Source: Haplosporangium gracile (taxonomy: Eukaryota; Mortierellomycota; Mortierellomycetes; Mortierellales; Mortierellaceae). Taken from it: DNA of 41,569 bases. Location: positions 1 to 41,569 of the forward strand of contig JAAAUF010000298.1 of the NCBI GenBank assembly GCA_015499985.1. Direction: 5' to 3'. This document shows positions 1-10,757 of the stretch, piece by piece (within the stretch, counting starts at the first letter, position 1; each line of letters opens with the position of its first letter). A model generated the notes under the pieces. It made no database searches and was not told where the DNA came from. It saw only the letters and a program-made list of their open reading frames with translations. A program made the position numbers and the translations under genes.

Positions 1-42
<42 letters not shown>

Positions 43-64
43 TGTGTGTGTGTGTATGTGTGTG
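1..64. repeat. (AG)n(TG)n dinucleotide microsatellite
   Basis: Twenty AG units (1-40) are followed by TG units with one TA interruption, up to about position 64. The tract probably lies inside an intron of the ABC transporter gene, because the first recognisable exon begins at 248 directly after an AG acceptor. The window edge cuts the repeat, so its full length is unknown. Confidence 0.95.
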
Positions 65-247
65 GATGGGATAGCATAATCCATACAAGAGGTAGAGAGA
101 CAGAGACATGATACCCTTATTTGGTTGGCCCCCAGCGCTTCCTCTCTATTTCAAAGAAATTTAACTAATCCATCGATCGTTTTGGTGGCGTGCTATTTTT
201 TATTCTTGGCAATTCTCCTTTTTTGCTTTGCTGACATATCCATATAG

Positions 248-392
248 CATTCTGGTGATGGACAGCGGCCAGGTGGCTGAATACGATACCCCGCGTGACC
301 TGCTCAAGAACCGACAATCGCTGTTCTCGAAGATGGTCGATGAAACTGGTGAGGCCAATGCGGCCCTCCTTCGATCGCTCGCCAGGTGTTGA
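248..392 (+). CDS. ABC-C family (MRP/YCF1-type) transporter, C-terminal exon, 5' partial
   Basis: This is the last exon of an ATP-binding cassette transporter that begins outside the window. The exon follows an acceptor (catatag, 241-247) with a CTGAC branch-like sequence just upstream. It reads from the third base of a codon: ILVMDSGQVAEYDTPRDLL and then on through SLFSKMVDETG to a TGA at 390-392. The hydrophobic stretch ending in MDSG.V.E.DTP..LL follows the H-loop of the second nucleotide-binding domain. The closing SLF..M.DE.G is typical of ABCC proteins, which export glutathione conjugates and other organic anions across vacuolar or plasma membranes. Substrate and location cannot be judged from 47 residues. 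About 850 bp separate the stop from the next start codon. Confidence 0.85.
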
Positions 393-1255
393 AGGTGGAC
401 GTTTTAGATAAAATAAAAAAAAAATAGATTTTTCTTGTCGTTCCTTGTGACACATGCCAGTCGTTCGTAGTTTGAACTGCCCCCACCACCGGTTAAAGTG
501 AAAAAAAAGAAGAGTGAGCTGTTCCCCCAAAACTCCAAAAGTGCTTTATTTCTGCGTTCCGCACTCGGCATGTTCTGTGTGTGTGCGTTCCTCCCTCCCT
601 TTTTTATTTTCTTATCCTTTGGTTGGTGCTTCCATCCACCTTGGCATTTTTGTCTTCACATCACGACCTTCTTTTTCACTCTTCCATCATTCATCAGTCT
701 AACTGATCAAACCAACAAACGACTTCAAACAAACCGGTGACACAGCCCACTTGACCAAAAAGGACGCTCTACTCTCTTTTGTCCTAGCCTTTCCTTCTCA
801 TTTTCCATGGTCACCTTGACGTAAGTTTGGTACAACAGGATAAGCAAGAGAGAGGGAAAGAGATACATGTCTCCCAGTGGTAGGGCGGGAAAGGAAGGCA
901 AGGCCCTCGCTCCCTGGAGTTATGTGTTAGTGTGCGACACTCTCAAACAAACAAAGCAAACAAAGCAAACAAAGCAACAAGCGAGGCTATATATTAACCT
1001 TCATTGGATGACCAAACTCTTCTTTCATTCCTCTTCTCTCTTTTTCTTCTTCTCTCTCATTCTCCTCCTTCTTCTTCTTCCTGTTCTCTTGTTCATTCAC
1101 CTCCTTCCTCTCATCTCTCCATATACGCACACTACTCTTCCCCCTCCACACATACACTCACTCCCGTCCATAGTTTGCCTTCGTTTCTCACATCCTCTTC
1201 CACTTCCTCCTCATCCCACACCTACACAGCACTTCCAACTACTACTCCCACAACC
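393..1255. other. Intergenic region and CT-rich leader
   Basis: No gene is recognised here. The stretch holds the 3' end of the transporter gene and the promoter and leader of the DUF4112 gene. A short AAACAAAGC-type repeat lies at about 948-980, followed by a strongly pyrimidine-rich tract (about 1018-1110) and ACA/CCA-rich sequence up to the start codon. One long frame runs through this tract, but it is only the open pyrimidine frame (Ser/Leu/Phe/Pro) and matches no family. Confidence 0.7.
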
Positions 1256-2523
1256 ATGGCAACCACATACCACCAAACCTCTAACCCCGCAGCAGTGGTC
1301 GCCGTCCCCGAAGTGCGCGAGTCCCAGAGCTCAAGATTTAAGAGCTTCTTCACAGGCGGCAAGAAGAAGAATCAGATTGTCCTTTCAGCCAGGGATGCCG
1401 AGATTTTGGCTCAGGTCAAGAAGAGGGCCAAGGTCCTTGACACGGCTGTTAATCTGGGATTTGCGAAGTTTGGACTGGATCCTATCCTTGGTAAGTCTGA
1501 GCGATGCAAAAAGTGCCTTTTCTTTTCTTGCACTTTGTGCGTGTTTTTTTTTTCTTCTTTTGCGGATTTCATCCCTCAGTCCCTGTCTTTCACTCCTCCT
1601 TTTTTTTGTTTTTTTCGATTTTGTCTTTATCTTTGTTTGCGGATTTCACTCCCAATCCTTTAATCCCTCAATCCCTGGGTTTCTTTCCTTTTTTTCTTCC
1701 CTTATTTCTCTTTTCTTCTTTACCGTCACAAGATTGGTTGTAACTGCTCTTGTACATTCGAAAATGGAGAAAAAGAGGTACCTTTTCACTAATCCAAAGT
1801 AAACCAAATAATTGATGCAAACTTTCAAATCAAATAGGTCTGATCCCAGTTGCAGGAGATGCCATTACTTTGATGATTGCCATGCGCTTAATTCATACTG
1901 CCCAAAAGGCCGACATCCCTAAATCACTCACCCAAAAGATGCTCTTCAATGTGGCCCTTGACTTTGGCGTAAGATTATTTTTTTTCTTGAAACATCTTGC
2001 TTTGCTTTGCTTTTAGAGTATTGAAATTCTCGTTTCGGGCTTTTTTTTTTATGAAACTTTCCCGCCCCTTCGTTTTGCTTTTTACGTTTTGATTGCATTG
2101 GAAATAATGCCCGAATGCTCGATTTCAAATAAGGCATATGCTGACGCATGCCTTTCTCTCTCCCTCTTTCTACAACCTTCCGTTGGAACTAAATAGATGG
2201 GTTTGGTTCCAGTGGTGGGAGATATAGCAGATTTTCTGTTCAAGGCGAACCAGAAGAACGCCAAATTGTTCGAGGATTTCTTGTATGAGCGTGCAGCCCA
2301 ACAGGCAGCCGAGGCCGAACGACAAGCAGCGGCCAATCTCCACCACAACCAGTTACATCAACAAGCTCTTGCCAACTTTAACACAACGAACGGAAACGGT
2401 CAGCAACAGTATCAGCAAAACCTGCAGCAGCAACAGCAGCCTGCAAAGAAAGGCTGGTTTTCGCGTGGTGGGAAGGATACTGTGATTGAGATGGGTCCTC
2501 CTGCTGGTCACTCCATCAAGTAG
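1256..2523 (+). CDS. DUF4112 domain protein, 230 aa, three exons
   Basis: Exons are 1256-1490, 1838-1968 and 2197-2523. The phases fit (g|gt, then phase 0), and both introns have GTAAG donors and ATAG acceptors. The ATG at 1256 has a good context (caaccATGg). The translated core matches the DUF4112 family: a FGLDPILG segment leads into GLIPVAGDAITLMIAMRLI, followed by MLFNVALDFG and then MGLVPVVGDIADFLFKANQKN. The paired PVxGD motifs in hydrophobic hairpins are the family hallmark. They suggest a small membrane-embedded protein, but no biochemical function is established. The N-terminus is basic (KKKNQ). The tail after about residue 150 is Gln/Asn/His-rich and disordered, ending near WFSRGGKD. 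The second splice removes a sequence that would break the LDFG-MGLVPVVGD continuity, which supports the model. Confidence 0.88.
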
Positions 2524-2607
2524 AATTGATGTCTACAACCTCTATGTTTTTATACCACATCTTGTCCAAAGTCATCTGCCACCCATTTTAGCCTAGTCCA
2601 ACCTTGT

Positions 2608-2613
2608 AATAAA
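2608..2613 (+). terminator. Polyadenylation signal AATAAA (DUF4112 gene)
   Basis: A canonical AATAAA sits 85 bp after the stop codon of the DUF4112 gene, in the short gap before the convergent SPRTN gene. Confidence 0.55.
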
Positions 2614-2794
2614 GAAGTCCCCATATGAATGTCAACGTGAGTATCACTTACAAGAAAGGAAGAAATCGTACAAAAGTGTAGGTGATGGCAATAAAAAAAA
2701 TGAAACGCGAAAAATATCGTGCTTCGCGATCGTAGATAAAATACTGGGGACGTTTTTTTGTTTCAGATGAGAACAGCCCTATCTCTACCGCTTA

Positions 2795-4799
2795 TCAAGC
2801 GTCGCCGCCACTCATACGCCAGATGCAGAGGTCGACATGATCGTTGATTGTTGCTTCTTCAACCTGCTGAGAACAAACAGGGCATGCAACCATGGTCACC
2901 ACCACATCTGCGTCTCGTAGGGAGAGCGATTTTTGGCGTTCACTCGTCGCTTGATTTTCTTTTCCGGCTTGTGATGAAGTAGCGGCAAGAAATATCACGT
3001 CGTCCTCGTCCTCGTCCTTGTCCCTGCTGTCAGACTTCATTTTCTTCCAACTGTCAGTGTCGTCATCAATATCTAATGACAACGTTCGCTCCAACTGTTT
3101 GCGTTTTGTTTGCGCCGTCGTCGTCGTTGTTGGAATTATTGATGTAAAAGTGGTCGACGGCGAAGAGTGTGACATCGACGTCGACGTCGACGTGGACGAA
3201 CTGTTGGATGGGTGGTGTGAAGCTAAAGCGACGTGGCGTTCAAATCGAGCAAGTGCTGCTGCTGCTGCTGCTTCCTTTGGCGAGATATGGTGGTTCGTTC
3301 TTGATGAGGACTTGGAAGGTTCATTTTTGGCGCCTTGGCCACCTTGTGCTGTTACTGCAGCTGACTTGCCGTAAGTACCATTCCGCAGGCCTGTCTCCCT
3401 CAGTTGGTTTTCCAGAGCTGGAATCAAAGGTGACGACGTCCTAGATGTTGATGGTGTCGAGGAGGATGACACTGCTGGCGACGCCGGTGGTGATGAAGAT
3501 CCGGTATTTGACAAAATTGCTCCTGGTTTGGGTTGTGGGGTCAAAAAGTTATCGAGCATTGTCCGTGGTTTCGCTTTCAACTTTGTTTCGGGTTCTGTAG
3601 TGACATCTTTTGCCGTCGTCGCCCTCTTTGTCGATTTCTTTTTGGGAATCGGTTCCGGTTCTGAAATCTTTGTGTATGTGCCTCCGCATGACTCCTGATG
3701 GTCTGCATACCACCTATCTGCTGGCTGTGGCGGCCTAAGGAACGATGGCAAAGTAACATGGAGCGAGTCAATTCACAGTGGCGGTTACCAACAAGAGCTA
3801 AGCAATAATCACCATAACGCGAATAGAACGTGGCAAACGACGTACCTATTCATAGACCGTCTCACGATCCCATAATACGGTGGGCGATGTTGACAGGGTC
3901 CGCCGCATTTCCAGACATGAGTCTTATAGTAACGAACCTCGTCGTGAAAGGTATGGTAGATTGTGATAGTCGTTCCTGCAATCTCATTGATCCTGTCCAT
4001 ATGATGTTGGAACTAATCATGCGTGTCAAAAAGAATATCAAGCGGTCAATAATTAGCTTGACGTATGGCCCCCCAGTGGTATGGCATATAGGGCAGTCAA
4101 TAATCCTCATAAAGCGCACTTACGTCAGGTCCATGTCCGTCATGGTCCTGGATCGCTTGAGTGACGAAAAGGTACGCGCTATCAAACAATTTGGTGGCAA
4201 ATTAATTCAAAACCTAAAGTCAGGTTGCTGCTTTCAACTTCCAACTCTCCACTATGACGGCGCGGCAAGCAACAAAAAAGAAAAGACACTCACTGGATCA
4301 TCTCATGCAGCAGTGTATCGATGTAGTCAGACTCTGGTCGAAACTTTAGTAAAGGCTCTGACAGTCGAATCGAACAGTAATGAGCCGCTGACTGGTACAC
4401 GCAAAGTCCTGCACTATATTGTCCCATTCACAAAACAGAAAAAATTGGCTCCTTAATTAAGCTGTTATTGGTGCATGGGGAAAGAAATGCCCCTCGAGGA
4501 GAACAATGCAGCACTAGACAGCGGAATCGGAGGGCAATATACCAGACGGTCATGCGGGGACTCCATCGGACTTCGCAAGCACTAAGTTTCGACTCAAAGT
4601 AGAGGTCGTTGAAGGCAAGGAAGAGGCCGTGCAGATCCTTGAAGGGCGCATCCGTTTGAAGTGCAAGTGAATCGTTGTTGTCTGTGATCTCGATGTCGTT
4701 GCCGATGGCAATAGGGCTACTTGAAGACGACCCCTGAGCAGCAGCCTCGTATTCCTGAGACTGGAGCAAGCGAGCGAGTTCTTCGTCTAACTGCTCCAT
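2795..4799 (-). CDS. SPRTN: SPRTN/Spartan DNA-protein crosslink metalloprotease, 512 aa, five exons
   Basis: Exons in coding order are 4799-4543, 4413-4294, 4178-4124, 4012-3846 and 3734-2795, all with GT-AG introns and matching phases. The SprT domain starts at the LFLAFNDLYFESKL segment, followed by CEVRWSPRMTVCAGLC. The active site is HEMIH (H122, E123, H126; the H126 codon is split by intron 2), with the third zinc ligand in DGHGPDF (H141). Then come ITIYHTFHDEV and the CGGPCQHRPPYYG and SCGGTYTKI Zn-ribbon-like part typical of SPRTN. The long disordered region has a weak PIP-like stretch (PRTMLDNFL, 256-264). The protein ends in a UBZ4 finger with C484, C487, H499 and C503. SPRTN cleaves proteins crosslinked to DNA during replication. 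The gene faces away from RPL17, about 900 bp away, and converges on the DUF4112 gene. Confidence 0.95.
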
Positions 4800-5698
4800 T
4801 GCGAGTTGTGTAAACGACCAACAGGGAATGGCAACAAAGACTGTATGAAGTCAAATGAGAGGCTGTATGAATGGTTGCTTAGGGTAGTAATGATGTCGGA
4901 AGGAGAAGTGCAAAGTGAAAGAAAAGACAGTTTGCGTTGATGTGTTACACTTGCAAGGACGAAGGACGCCACCAAATTTATTTATGTAGACAGGGAGAGA
5001 GTGAACGAGGAGTGGCATAAAATTGATTTGGGGCGGGGACGAATTGGAGCCTCCTTTCCTCTATCTCTTATTCCAAAGGTAGAGACCTTCAAAAGACAGT
5101 CACAGAAGGCCTTTTGAGACATCCGTTGTAGGAGGAAGGACAGAGCATAGGAGGAACGACCATCCATCGGCCATACTAGCCATCTATCCATCGATACCCG
5201 TCATCCCTGCAGGAACCACCATCATCGACCAGGAAGCCGTTGTCTCAGCCAGGAAAAGTCAGGAAGGGACTTCATGAGAGATCTCTATGGCGAGAGGAGT
5301 ATAGGATGTCATATGGGAGACATCTTACATTCCGCTTGGACAGCGAGGGAGGAGGGGTCGATGAAGGAGCGAGCGGGGAATGCAGGTGGCAGAATCACCG
5401 TTGAGTGACGGTACAGCAAATCAGCCCGTCAACACCGACCCCTTTGTCTCGACAGGACACACTAGTGGTTACCAAGCTTGGTCAGCACATACATCAGCTT
5501 CAAGAGAGAGGCGAATCTATGATGCAGGAAGCAGCAAAGGACAGTAACCGCCTTGACGGTTTAGAGCGATGGTGGCGCCTTTAAGAAGGAGGAGGATGCA
5601 ACCTAACACTGGAGGATCCCATCAACTATCATCAACAGTTCAGACCTCTAATCCAACTCTTTGGCTCTTTATTTTTATTTTTTGCGTTGTAGGACAAT
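4800..5698. promoter_or_regulatory. Divergent promoter region between SPRTN and RPL17, with CAGGA repeats
   Basis: This non-coding stretch separates two divergent start codons. The RPL17-proximal half carries six plus-strand CAGGA pentamers at 5210, 5230, 5250, 5260, 5453 and 5525. Just before the RPL17 ATG, a T-rich tract runs into TTGTAG (ending at 5692). This looks like a 3' splice site, so RPL17 probably has an intron in its 5' UTR. I see no TATA box near either gene. Confidence 0.55.
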
Positions 5699-6913
5699 AT
5701 GGTGAGATACGCTGCCACCCCAGCCAACAGCTCCAAGAGTAAGTAAACCGACTGGAAAGACAATCTGATCAGGAGCATATGGAGCAGGAATATTGGTTTT
5801 GTCCTTTTACAGGAAGAACACAGTAGCTGCAGGAGGATGAACTCAACATCAACTCGATTTATACCGGACACAACTTCCAAAACCCAAAAGTCAATCAGAT
5901 CTCTAATCGATCCCCATCACCTACCACCAACCTCCAACCTCCAACCAAAAATAGCTGCTTTGTCGCGCGGTTCGTACCTCCGCGTTCACTTCAAGAACAC
6001 CCGTGAGGTCGCTGCTGCCATCTCCGGTATGAAGTTGAAGAAGGCCCTCACTTACCTCGAGGACGTCAAGGAGCACAAGCAGGCCATTCCCTTCCGTCGC
6101 TTCAACGGTGGTATCGGTCGCACTGCCCAGGCTAAGCCCTTCGGCATGACCATGGCCCGCTGGCCCGCCAAGTCGTGCGAGTTCGTCTTGGACTTGCTCA
6201 AGAACGCCGAGTCTAACGCCGAGGTACATTTTTTGTCACAACAACACATACAGGAGAAGCAGGACGAAAGGAAAAAGGAACAGATCGGGAAGCACAAAAG
6301 TGCCATGACATGTCTGCACAGCACATACAGGCGGTTCTAAAGATTCAGCTGCAGGATGTCAGCTGCTGTTATATGCACCAGGAGAGGAGTTATTATCCAC
6401 TCTATTCGACAAGCATGCCACCGCTTCAAACTGCACAGGAGTTAGATCAACAGTCGCGGCAGTCTATACTTTTTGTTCAGGCGTGTCATTAGGAGTCAGT
6501 TGCCACGTTCTCGTCATTTTTTAAACCTACCGGCATTTCTAAGCGATATATAACAGGACACGACTCCAACTCTATCAAAACATGGCGCAAGGAAACTCCT
6601 TGCTCAAACAAAGCGACTCGCTCTATCACACAATCAACATCTAACCAATCTCTCCCATGTCCATCTTAAAATAAAACAGGTCAAGGGCTTGGAGCAGGAG
6701 GCTCTTGTCATCAAGCACATCCAGGTCAACCAGGCTCCCCGCCAGCGTCGCCGCACCTACCGTGCTCACGGTCGCATCAACCCCTACATGTCGTCCCCCT
6801 GCCACATCGAGATCATCCTCGCTGAGGAGAACGAGGCCGTTAAGCGTGAGGTTGAGGCCAAGAAGCCCAAGCTCAACGCTCGTCAGCTCGCTGCCCGTGC
6901 TCGCCGTGCTTAA
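5699..6913 (+). CDS. RPL17: 60S ribosomal protein uL22 (RPL17), 180 aa, three exons
   Basis: Exons are 5699-5738, 5955-6223 and 6680-6913. The spliced start [20 protein letters not shown] followed by [11 protein letters not shown] matches the yeast and human L17 N-terminus. That is why I prefer the ATG at 5699 to the in-frame ATG at 5837, which would read through intron 1 sequence. Further landmarks are [29 protein letters not shown] across the second junction, [20 protein letters not shown] and [16 protein letters not shown]. The protein lines the exit tunnel of the large subunit. Codon use is strongly biased to C-ending codons, as expected of a highly expressed gene. Both introns (216 and 456 nt) hold many sense CAGGA pentamers. 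No box C/D or H/ACA snoRNA could be made out in them. Confidence 0.97.
5739..6679 (+). promoter_or_regulatory. CAGGA-rich introns of RPL17 (within 5739-5954 and 6224-6679)
   Basis: Intron 1 has CAGGA at 5770, 5785, 5810 and 5830. Intron 2 has it at 6251, 6260, 6352, 6379, 6436 and 6554. All are in the sense orientation. One would expect roughly 0.65 per strand by chance in 672 nt at equal base frequencies. The interval given also spans coding exon 2 (5955-6223), which is not part of this feature. A role as transcription factor site or intronic enhancer is inference. Confidence 0.5.
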
Positions 6914-7234
6914 GCGATTGATGATGAAGCCCCATTCAATTCAATAAACTACACCCCTCCTGCCGTCGTCCTTTTCTTTGATTAAAAACCAAGCAGATAT
7001 CACACAGAAATACTCAATTTTCATAACTTATGGCGCTTGCGTACCCAGGGGACTCATAAGGAACAGGAATGTGTACGTGTTGATGCACGGATCGGGTGAT
7101 TGGAATGCGACCGGTATAGAGAAACGCCGCGTGTTCAATAATGGGCGAAGTTCCTTTGCTATCATTTGGAATGTGAGTGTGTTGCACGGGTAAGGGGTTG
7201 CCTAATGATACAAGTGCTTTTTATTTTGATAGTT
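6914..7234. other. Convergent 3' gap between RPL17 and MAD1, with AATAAA at 6943
   Basis: This 321 bp gap separates two stop codons. A canonical AATAAA at 6943-6948 lies 29 bp after the RPL17 stop and is the likely polyadenylation signal. I see nothing else in it. Confidence 0.6.
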
Positions 7235-10200
7235 TTAGGGGTCAACCATCATGTCCGAGTTTTGAGTATCATCATCATCCACCAAAGACTGGAAAGGCCG
7301 ATAATGCGGTTGTTGTTGTTGCTGCTGTTGCTCCTGTTGCCGCAACTGATGTGCCTGCTGCTCCACAAGATCCAAGGTCACTCGGCTCAAGAAGGCAGGG
7401 ATACTTCCCAATTGGTTTACCCAATGATCAAACGATTCCTTGTGTTCTTCCATATACTTTTGGCTCCCAGATCCGACCAGTTGCATCGTACCCTCGTCAT
7501 TCTGACCAGACGTAAACACAAACGATTGTTGCTCCTCTGCATTGTAGACCGAAATCAATTCTACCCGCCCATTGTCTAAAAAGTTGACTTTGTAGCCCAA
7601 AAGCGACCGAACCGCGTCCAAGAATTCGTCTGCTTTCAGCGTCCACGACTATTTTTACGGTGAAAATATAACATGCTCGTGTTAGTTACTTGCGTGTTTA
7701 GACATGCATGCACGAGAAACCCACGCAAATGAGAGATAACCAAAGCATTACCTGCTTGAGACGCTTGGAGCGCTTGTCATTGTCGGCGAATTCCTCCTGT
7801 AACCGCTTAAAGTCGCCCAGGAGACGATTGTAACTGGCGACGGGCACAACATTCTTGCCTTCAAGGGCAACTTCCTGATCACCAAAAGCATTCTGCTGTA
7901 GTCCAAGTAGGTGTCCTGCTGGCTGTTGTTGTTGCTGCAGGTCAGTGAGAGACTGCAAGAGAGCTGCATTCTCCTCCTTCAGGGCATCCAACATCTGCTG
8001 TCGAACGGCCTGGTGTCTTGCTGCAGGACTATCCTTAATTTCCAAGACTCGAGATACTGCTGGATTGAAGGCTCCTGCTCCTATGGCAATCTCGTGCTCC
8101 AGAATCTTGGCATCCAATGAGGAGTTTTCCTTGCGCAAGAGTTCCAATTCATTGTGAAGAGCCAGCTTGGCTAAAGATGATCAGTATCATTACAGTATTA
8201 GCAGTCATACAAATGAACTCTTCCATTGTAACGGGTCCTGAGTGAGAATTAAATATGACTTACACTCCACAAGGGCTTGTTTCTCGGCATAAAGCTTGCT
8301 GAAGGTGACGGAACTCTGGCTTTGAATCGTCTGCAAGAGTGCTAGCGTAGCAGTTGATCCTGCCGATGACTCTTCAGTCGCATTGTTGGCGCTGGCAGCC
8401 ATGCTCTCCAGCTTGGCCTGGCACTCCTGAACGAACTTCTCCAGTTGTTCAATCCTGACGTTCTTTTGGCTATCGTATGTGCCTCCCATCAGCTGGACCT
8501 CTTCCATGTCGTATGATTTCTATGTGACATAATACACCAAAGTAGTGTTAGTTCCGTACTTTGCATATCAAAATCATAAGGTCTAGTAGCAAAAAAGTTT
8601 GTTGTCCACATACCAGCTGCTCCTTCAGACTCTCGACTTGACGAAGAGCGAAATCCCTGATCATCTCGTGTCGGCGCGTGATAGAGCTCTGCTTCAAACA
8701 GAATTCCTCCTGTTCAACCAGTTTCGTCTTGAGCTCCGAAAGATGCTGCTCTAACTGCTCGATGTACGCGTCGCGTGACTTGAATGCCTCCTGAAACTCG
8801 GCCCTAACCTCCACCAATGCCGCTTTGTCTCCACGTAGAGCCGCAATTGTCTTGGCAAGCTCATAAGGCGAGTTGAAATCCGTCTTGTCCGACTTTTCCA
8901 AGAATGCGGCCCTATTCATCAATGGAAACCATATACGCGTTAGATGACTCACGTTCACGAGCACCCCTTTCTTAATACCGCAACTCTCGAAATTTCCGCA
9001 TTCCCTGTGTGCCGCCTTACCATTGCTCCTTTTCCCTGAGAAGTACGCCGTTTTGTACCTCATATTTGCCGCACTTTATACGAAGCTCGTCCATCAACTT
9101 GAGTTTTTGTTCCAAACTCAGCTTTTCCTCTTTGAGCACCTCAACATTCCTGTACGTGTCCTTCAAGTGCTTGCACTCCGCTGTCAATTGTCTGTTAGTG
9201 CCCTCGAGCTGCTTGATATAGGCGACCTGATTCTGAAGCTCCTTCTGCACTCGTACAACATCCTCCATCCCCTGAGTATTAAGTTTCAGCTGCCTGTTTT
9301 GATCTTCCAGTTCCATGATCCTGTCAAGAGCCTCGGCCAGCTTTTGGTGTTTTTCTGCGACAAGGCTGCTATGAGAATGGCTGCTGTCTTGAGTCTCTGC
9401 AAGCGTTTGTTGTTGATGTGTTAGAGAAGCGGTGAGAGTCCGAACTCGTTGGGTCAATTCGCTCTGCTTCTCGCGACTCTCCTCCTGCAATTGTGAAAGA
9501 CGATCCTTGATGCTCATATTTTCATCCCGGAGACCCTTGATAATCTCATTTGATGCCATCTACAATAGAAGGCGGAGAAATTGTAATGATTGTCAGATTT
9601 TGTTTTGATCTTGGAACTCTCCAGCATATTAACACAATGCAAGTATGTTTTTCTTTACCTTAGACTGAATCGAATCTTCCTCAAGTGCTTGGACCTTCTT
9701 GGTAAGACTCTTCTCCTGCTCGTACAAAAAGCGACGATCACTCTCCAACGAGTCGACTCTAGCCATCAGTTTCCGCTTCAAAATATCGGATTCACGCGCA
9801 GCCTGCTCCATAGTTACGAGCTTTCGTTCCAGTTCTGTCCTGGTACTTGACAGCTCGTACTGTGCGTCCCTCAACTTTTTCCGCGTCGACTCGTGCTCTA
9901 TTGAAAAACATCGATCCAAAGAAAAGGTCATTTATCAATCATTTTGCCGTTGTTTTTTTTTGTATTAGGGTGATAGGTGAACGGACGAGGGTCGATCGAA
10001 TCACAAGTTAAACTCGGCTCATACCATCAGGTTCAATAATACGGGTCCTTATCCTCGTCGATGGGTATTGGTTCTCTTGATCCTGTCCTCCTGCTGCCGC
10101 TGCGGGGGATCTGTTTGACGCGTTCGTGTATTGTCCAAAAATACTCTATTAGACCAGACAAAGAAAAATAAAATTCGCAGGAGTTGAGTTTCAGCAAAAG

Positions 10201-10491
10201 AGGAATGGCGTTTGGAGTGGTCTAATGCAGACACGTATTGTACAGCAAAAAAAAAAGTACCATAGCTGGGCCTGCATTCTCTGACCCTGACCACAAAGGC
10301 TGAAATGAGCTTCCAGGTCCGAGTCGAGAGGGAGTGGAGGGCGTGACAGAAGAAGGTATAGGTCGTTTCTCACCAAAGGGTGTCCTAACTTCTGTTGAGC
10401 CTGCTGTGCTTGAGTTTCCTGTGGGTGGTGAGTGCAGAGGTCTATTCATGAAGCGACGCACCAGGTCTGGGTCACTGGATGGTGAACTCAT
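7235..10491 (-). CDS. MAD1: Spindle assembly checkpoint protein MAD1, 838 aa, eight exons
   Basis: Exons in coding order are 10491-10261, 10145-10025, 9897-9659, 9559-9021, 8911-8614, 8519-8264, 8170-7752 and 7648-7235. All are GT-AG and in phase. The first 115 or so residues are disordered with several SP/TP sites. Heptad-rich coiled coil then runs to about residue 700. A Mad2-interaction motif reads RVLEIKDSP (602-610; consensus basic-hydrophobic-hydrophobic-x-hydrophobic, then Pro). The RLK box that contacts Bub1 is in KRSKRLKQ (694-701). The C-terminal head (702-838) has LLGYKVNF, a VELISVYN strand and SIPAFLSRVTLDL, closely matching the human MAD1L1 ending SIPAFLSSLTLEL. MAD1 recruits Mad2 to unattached kinetochores and nuclear pores. 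The tail after the head is Gln-rich and acidic. The gene is divergent from MRPS34, with 266 bp between start codons. Confidence 0.93.
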
Positions 10492-10757
10492 CGCTATGGA
10501 TGTGTGTGTGTATGTGTCGAGTAGAAGGGTGAAGGTGGTTGGTCAAGGGTATGGAGAAAGTGAGTAAGGTGCGCTGTGAAGTGGCGAACAATTGAAAGTC
10601 GTCGTGACTGTTGGAACAGGAGAGATGTTTAAACCCTTAAGCAAATCGAGTAAACAAACTGCACCACACATTCACCCCCGGATATCACCCTGATATCACC
10701 CTGAACCAACAACTCTACTCCAACCACTTACAGCAACCAACGCAACTCAACACAACC
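10492..10757. promoter_or_regulatory. Short divergent promoter between MAD1 and MRPS34
   Basis: Only 266 bp separate the two start codons. It holds one CAGGA at 10617, and GATATCACCCTGATATCACCC at about 10681-10701, a direct repeat of GATATCACCCT and GATATCACCC. The rest is AC-rich leader. Sharing of elements by both genes is inference. Confidence 0.5.

Noticed and set aside
867..1802. 311-codon plus-strand frame before and across DUF4112 exon 1
   Set aside because: It runs through the pyrimidine-rich leader in a frame different from the DUF4112 exon and yields only Ser/Leu/Phe/Pro sequence.
3830..4456. 208-codon plus-strand frame
   Set aside because: It is antisense to SPRTN exons 2-4 and their introns, has no family resemblance, and the minus strand fully explains the sequence.
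5837..5954. Alternative unspliced N-terminus for RPL17
   Set aside because: It would replace the conserved [13 protein letters not shown] start with a sequence unknown in uL22; the spliced form matches yeast and human.
6224..6679. Possible intronic snoRNA in RPL17 intron 2
   Set aside because: Ribosomal protein introns often host snoRNAs, but I found no C/D box pair with terminal stem and no convincing H/ACA fold.
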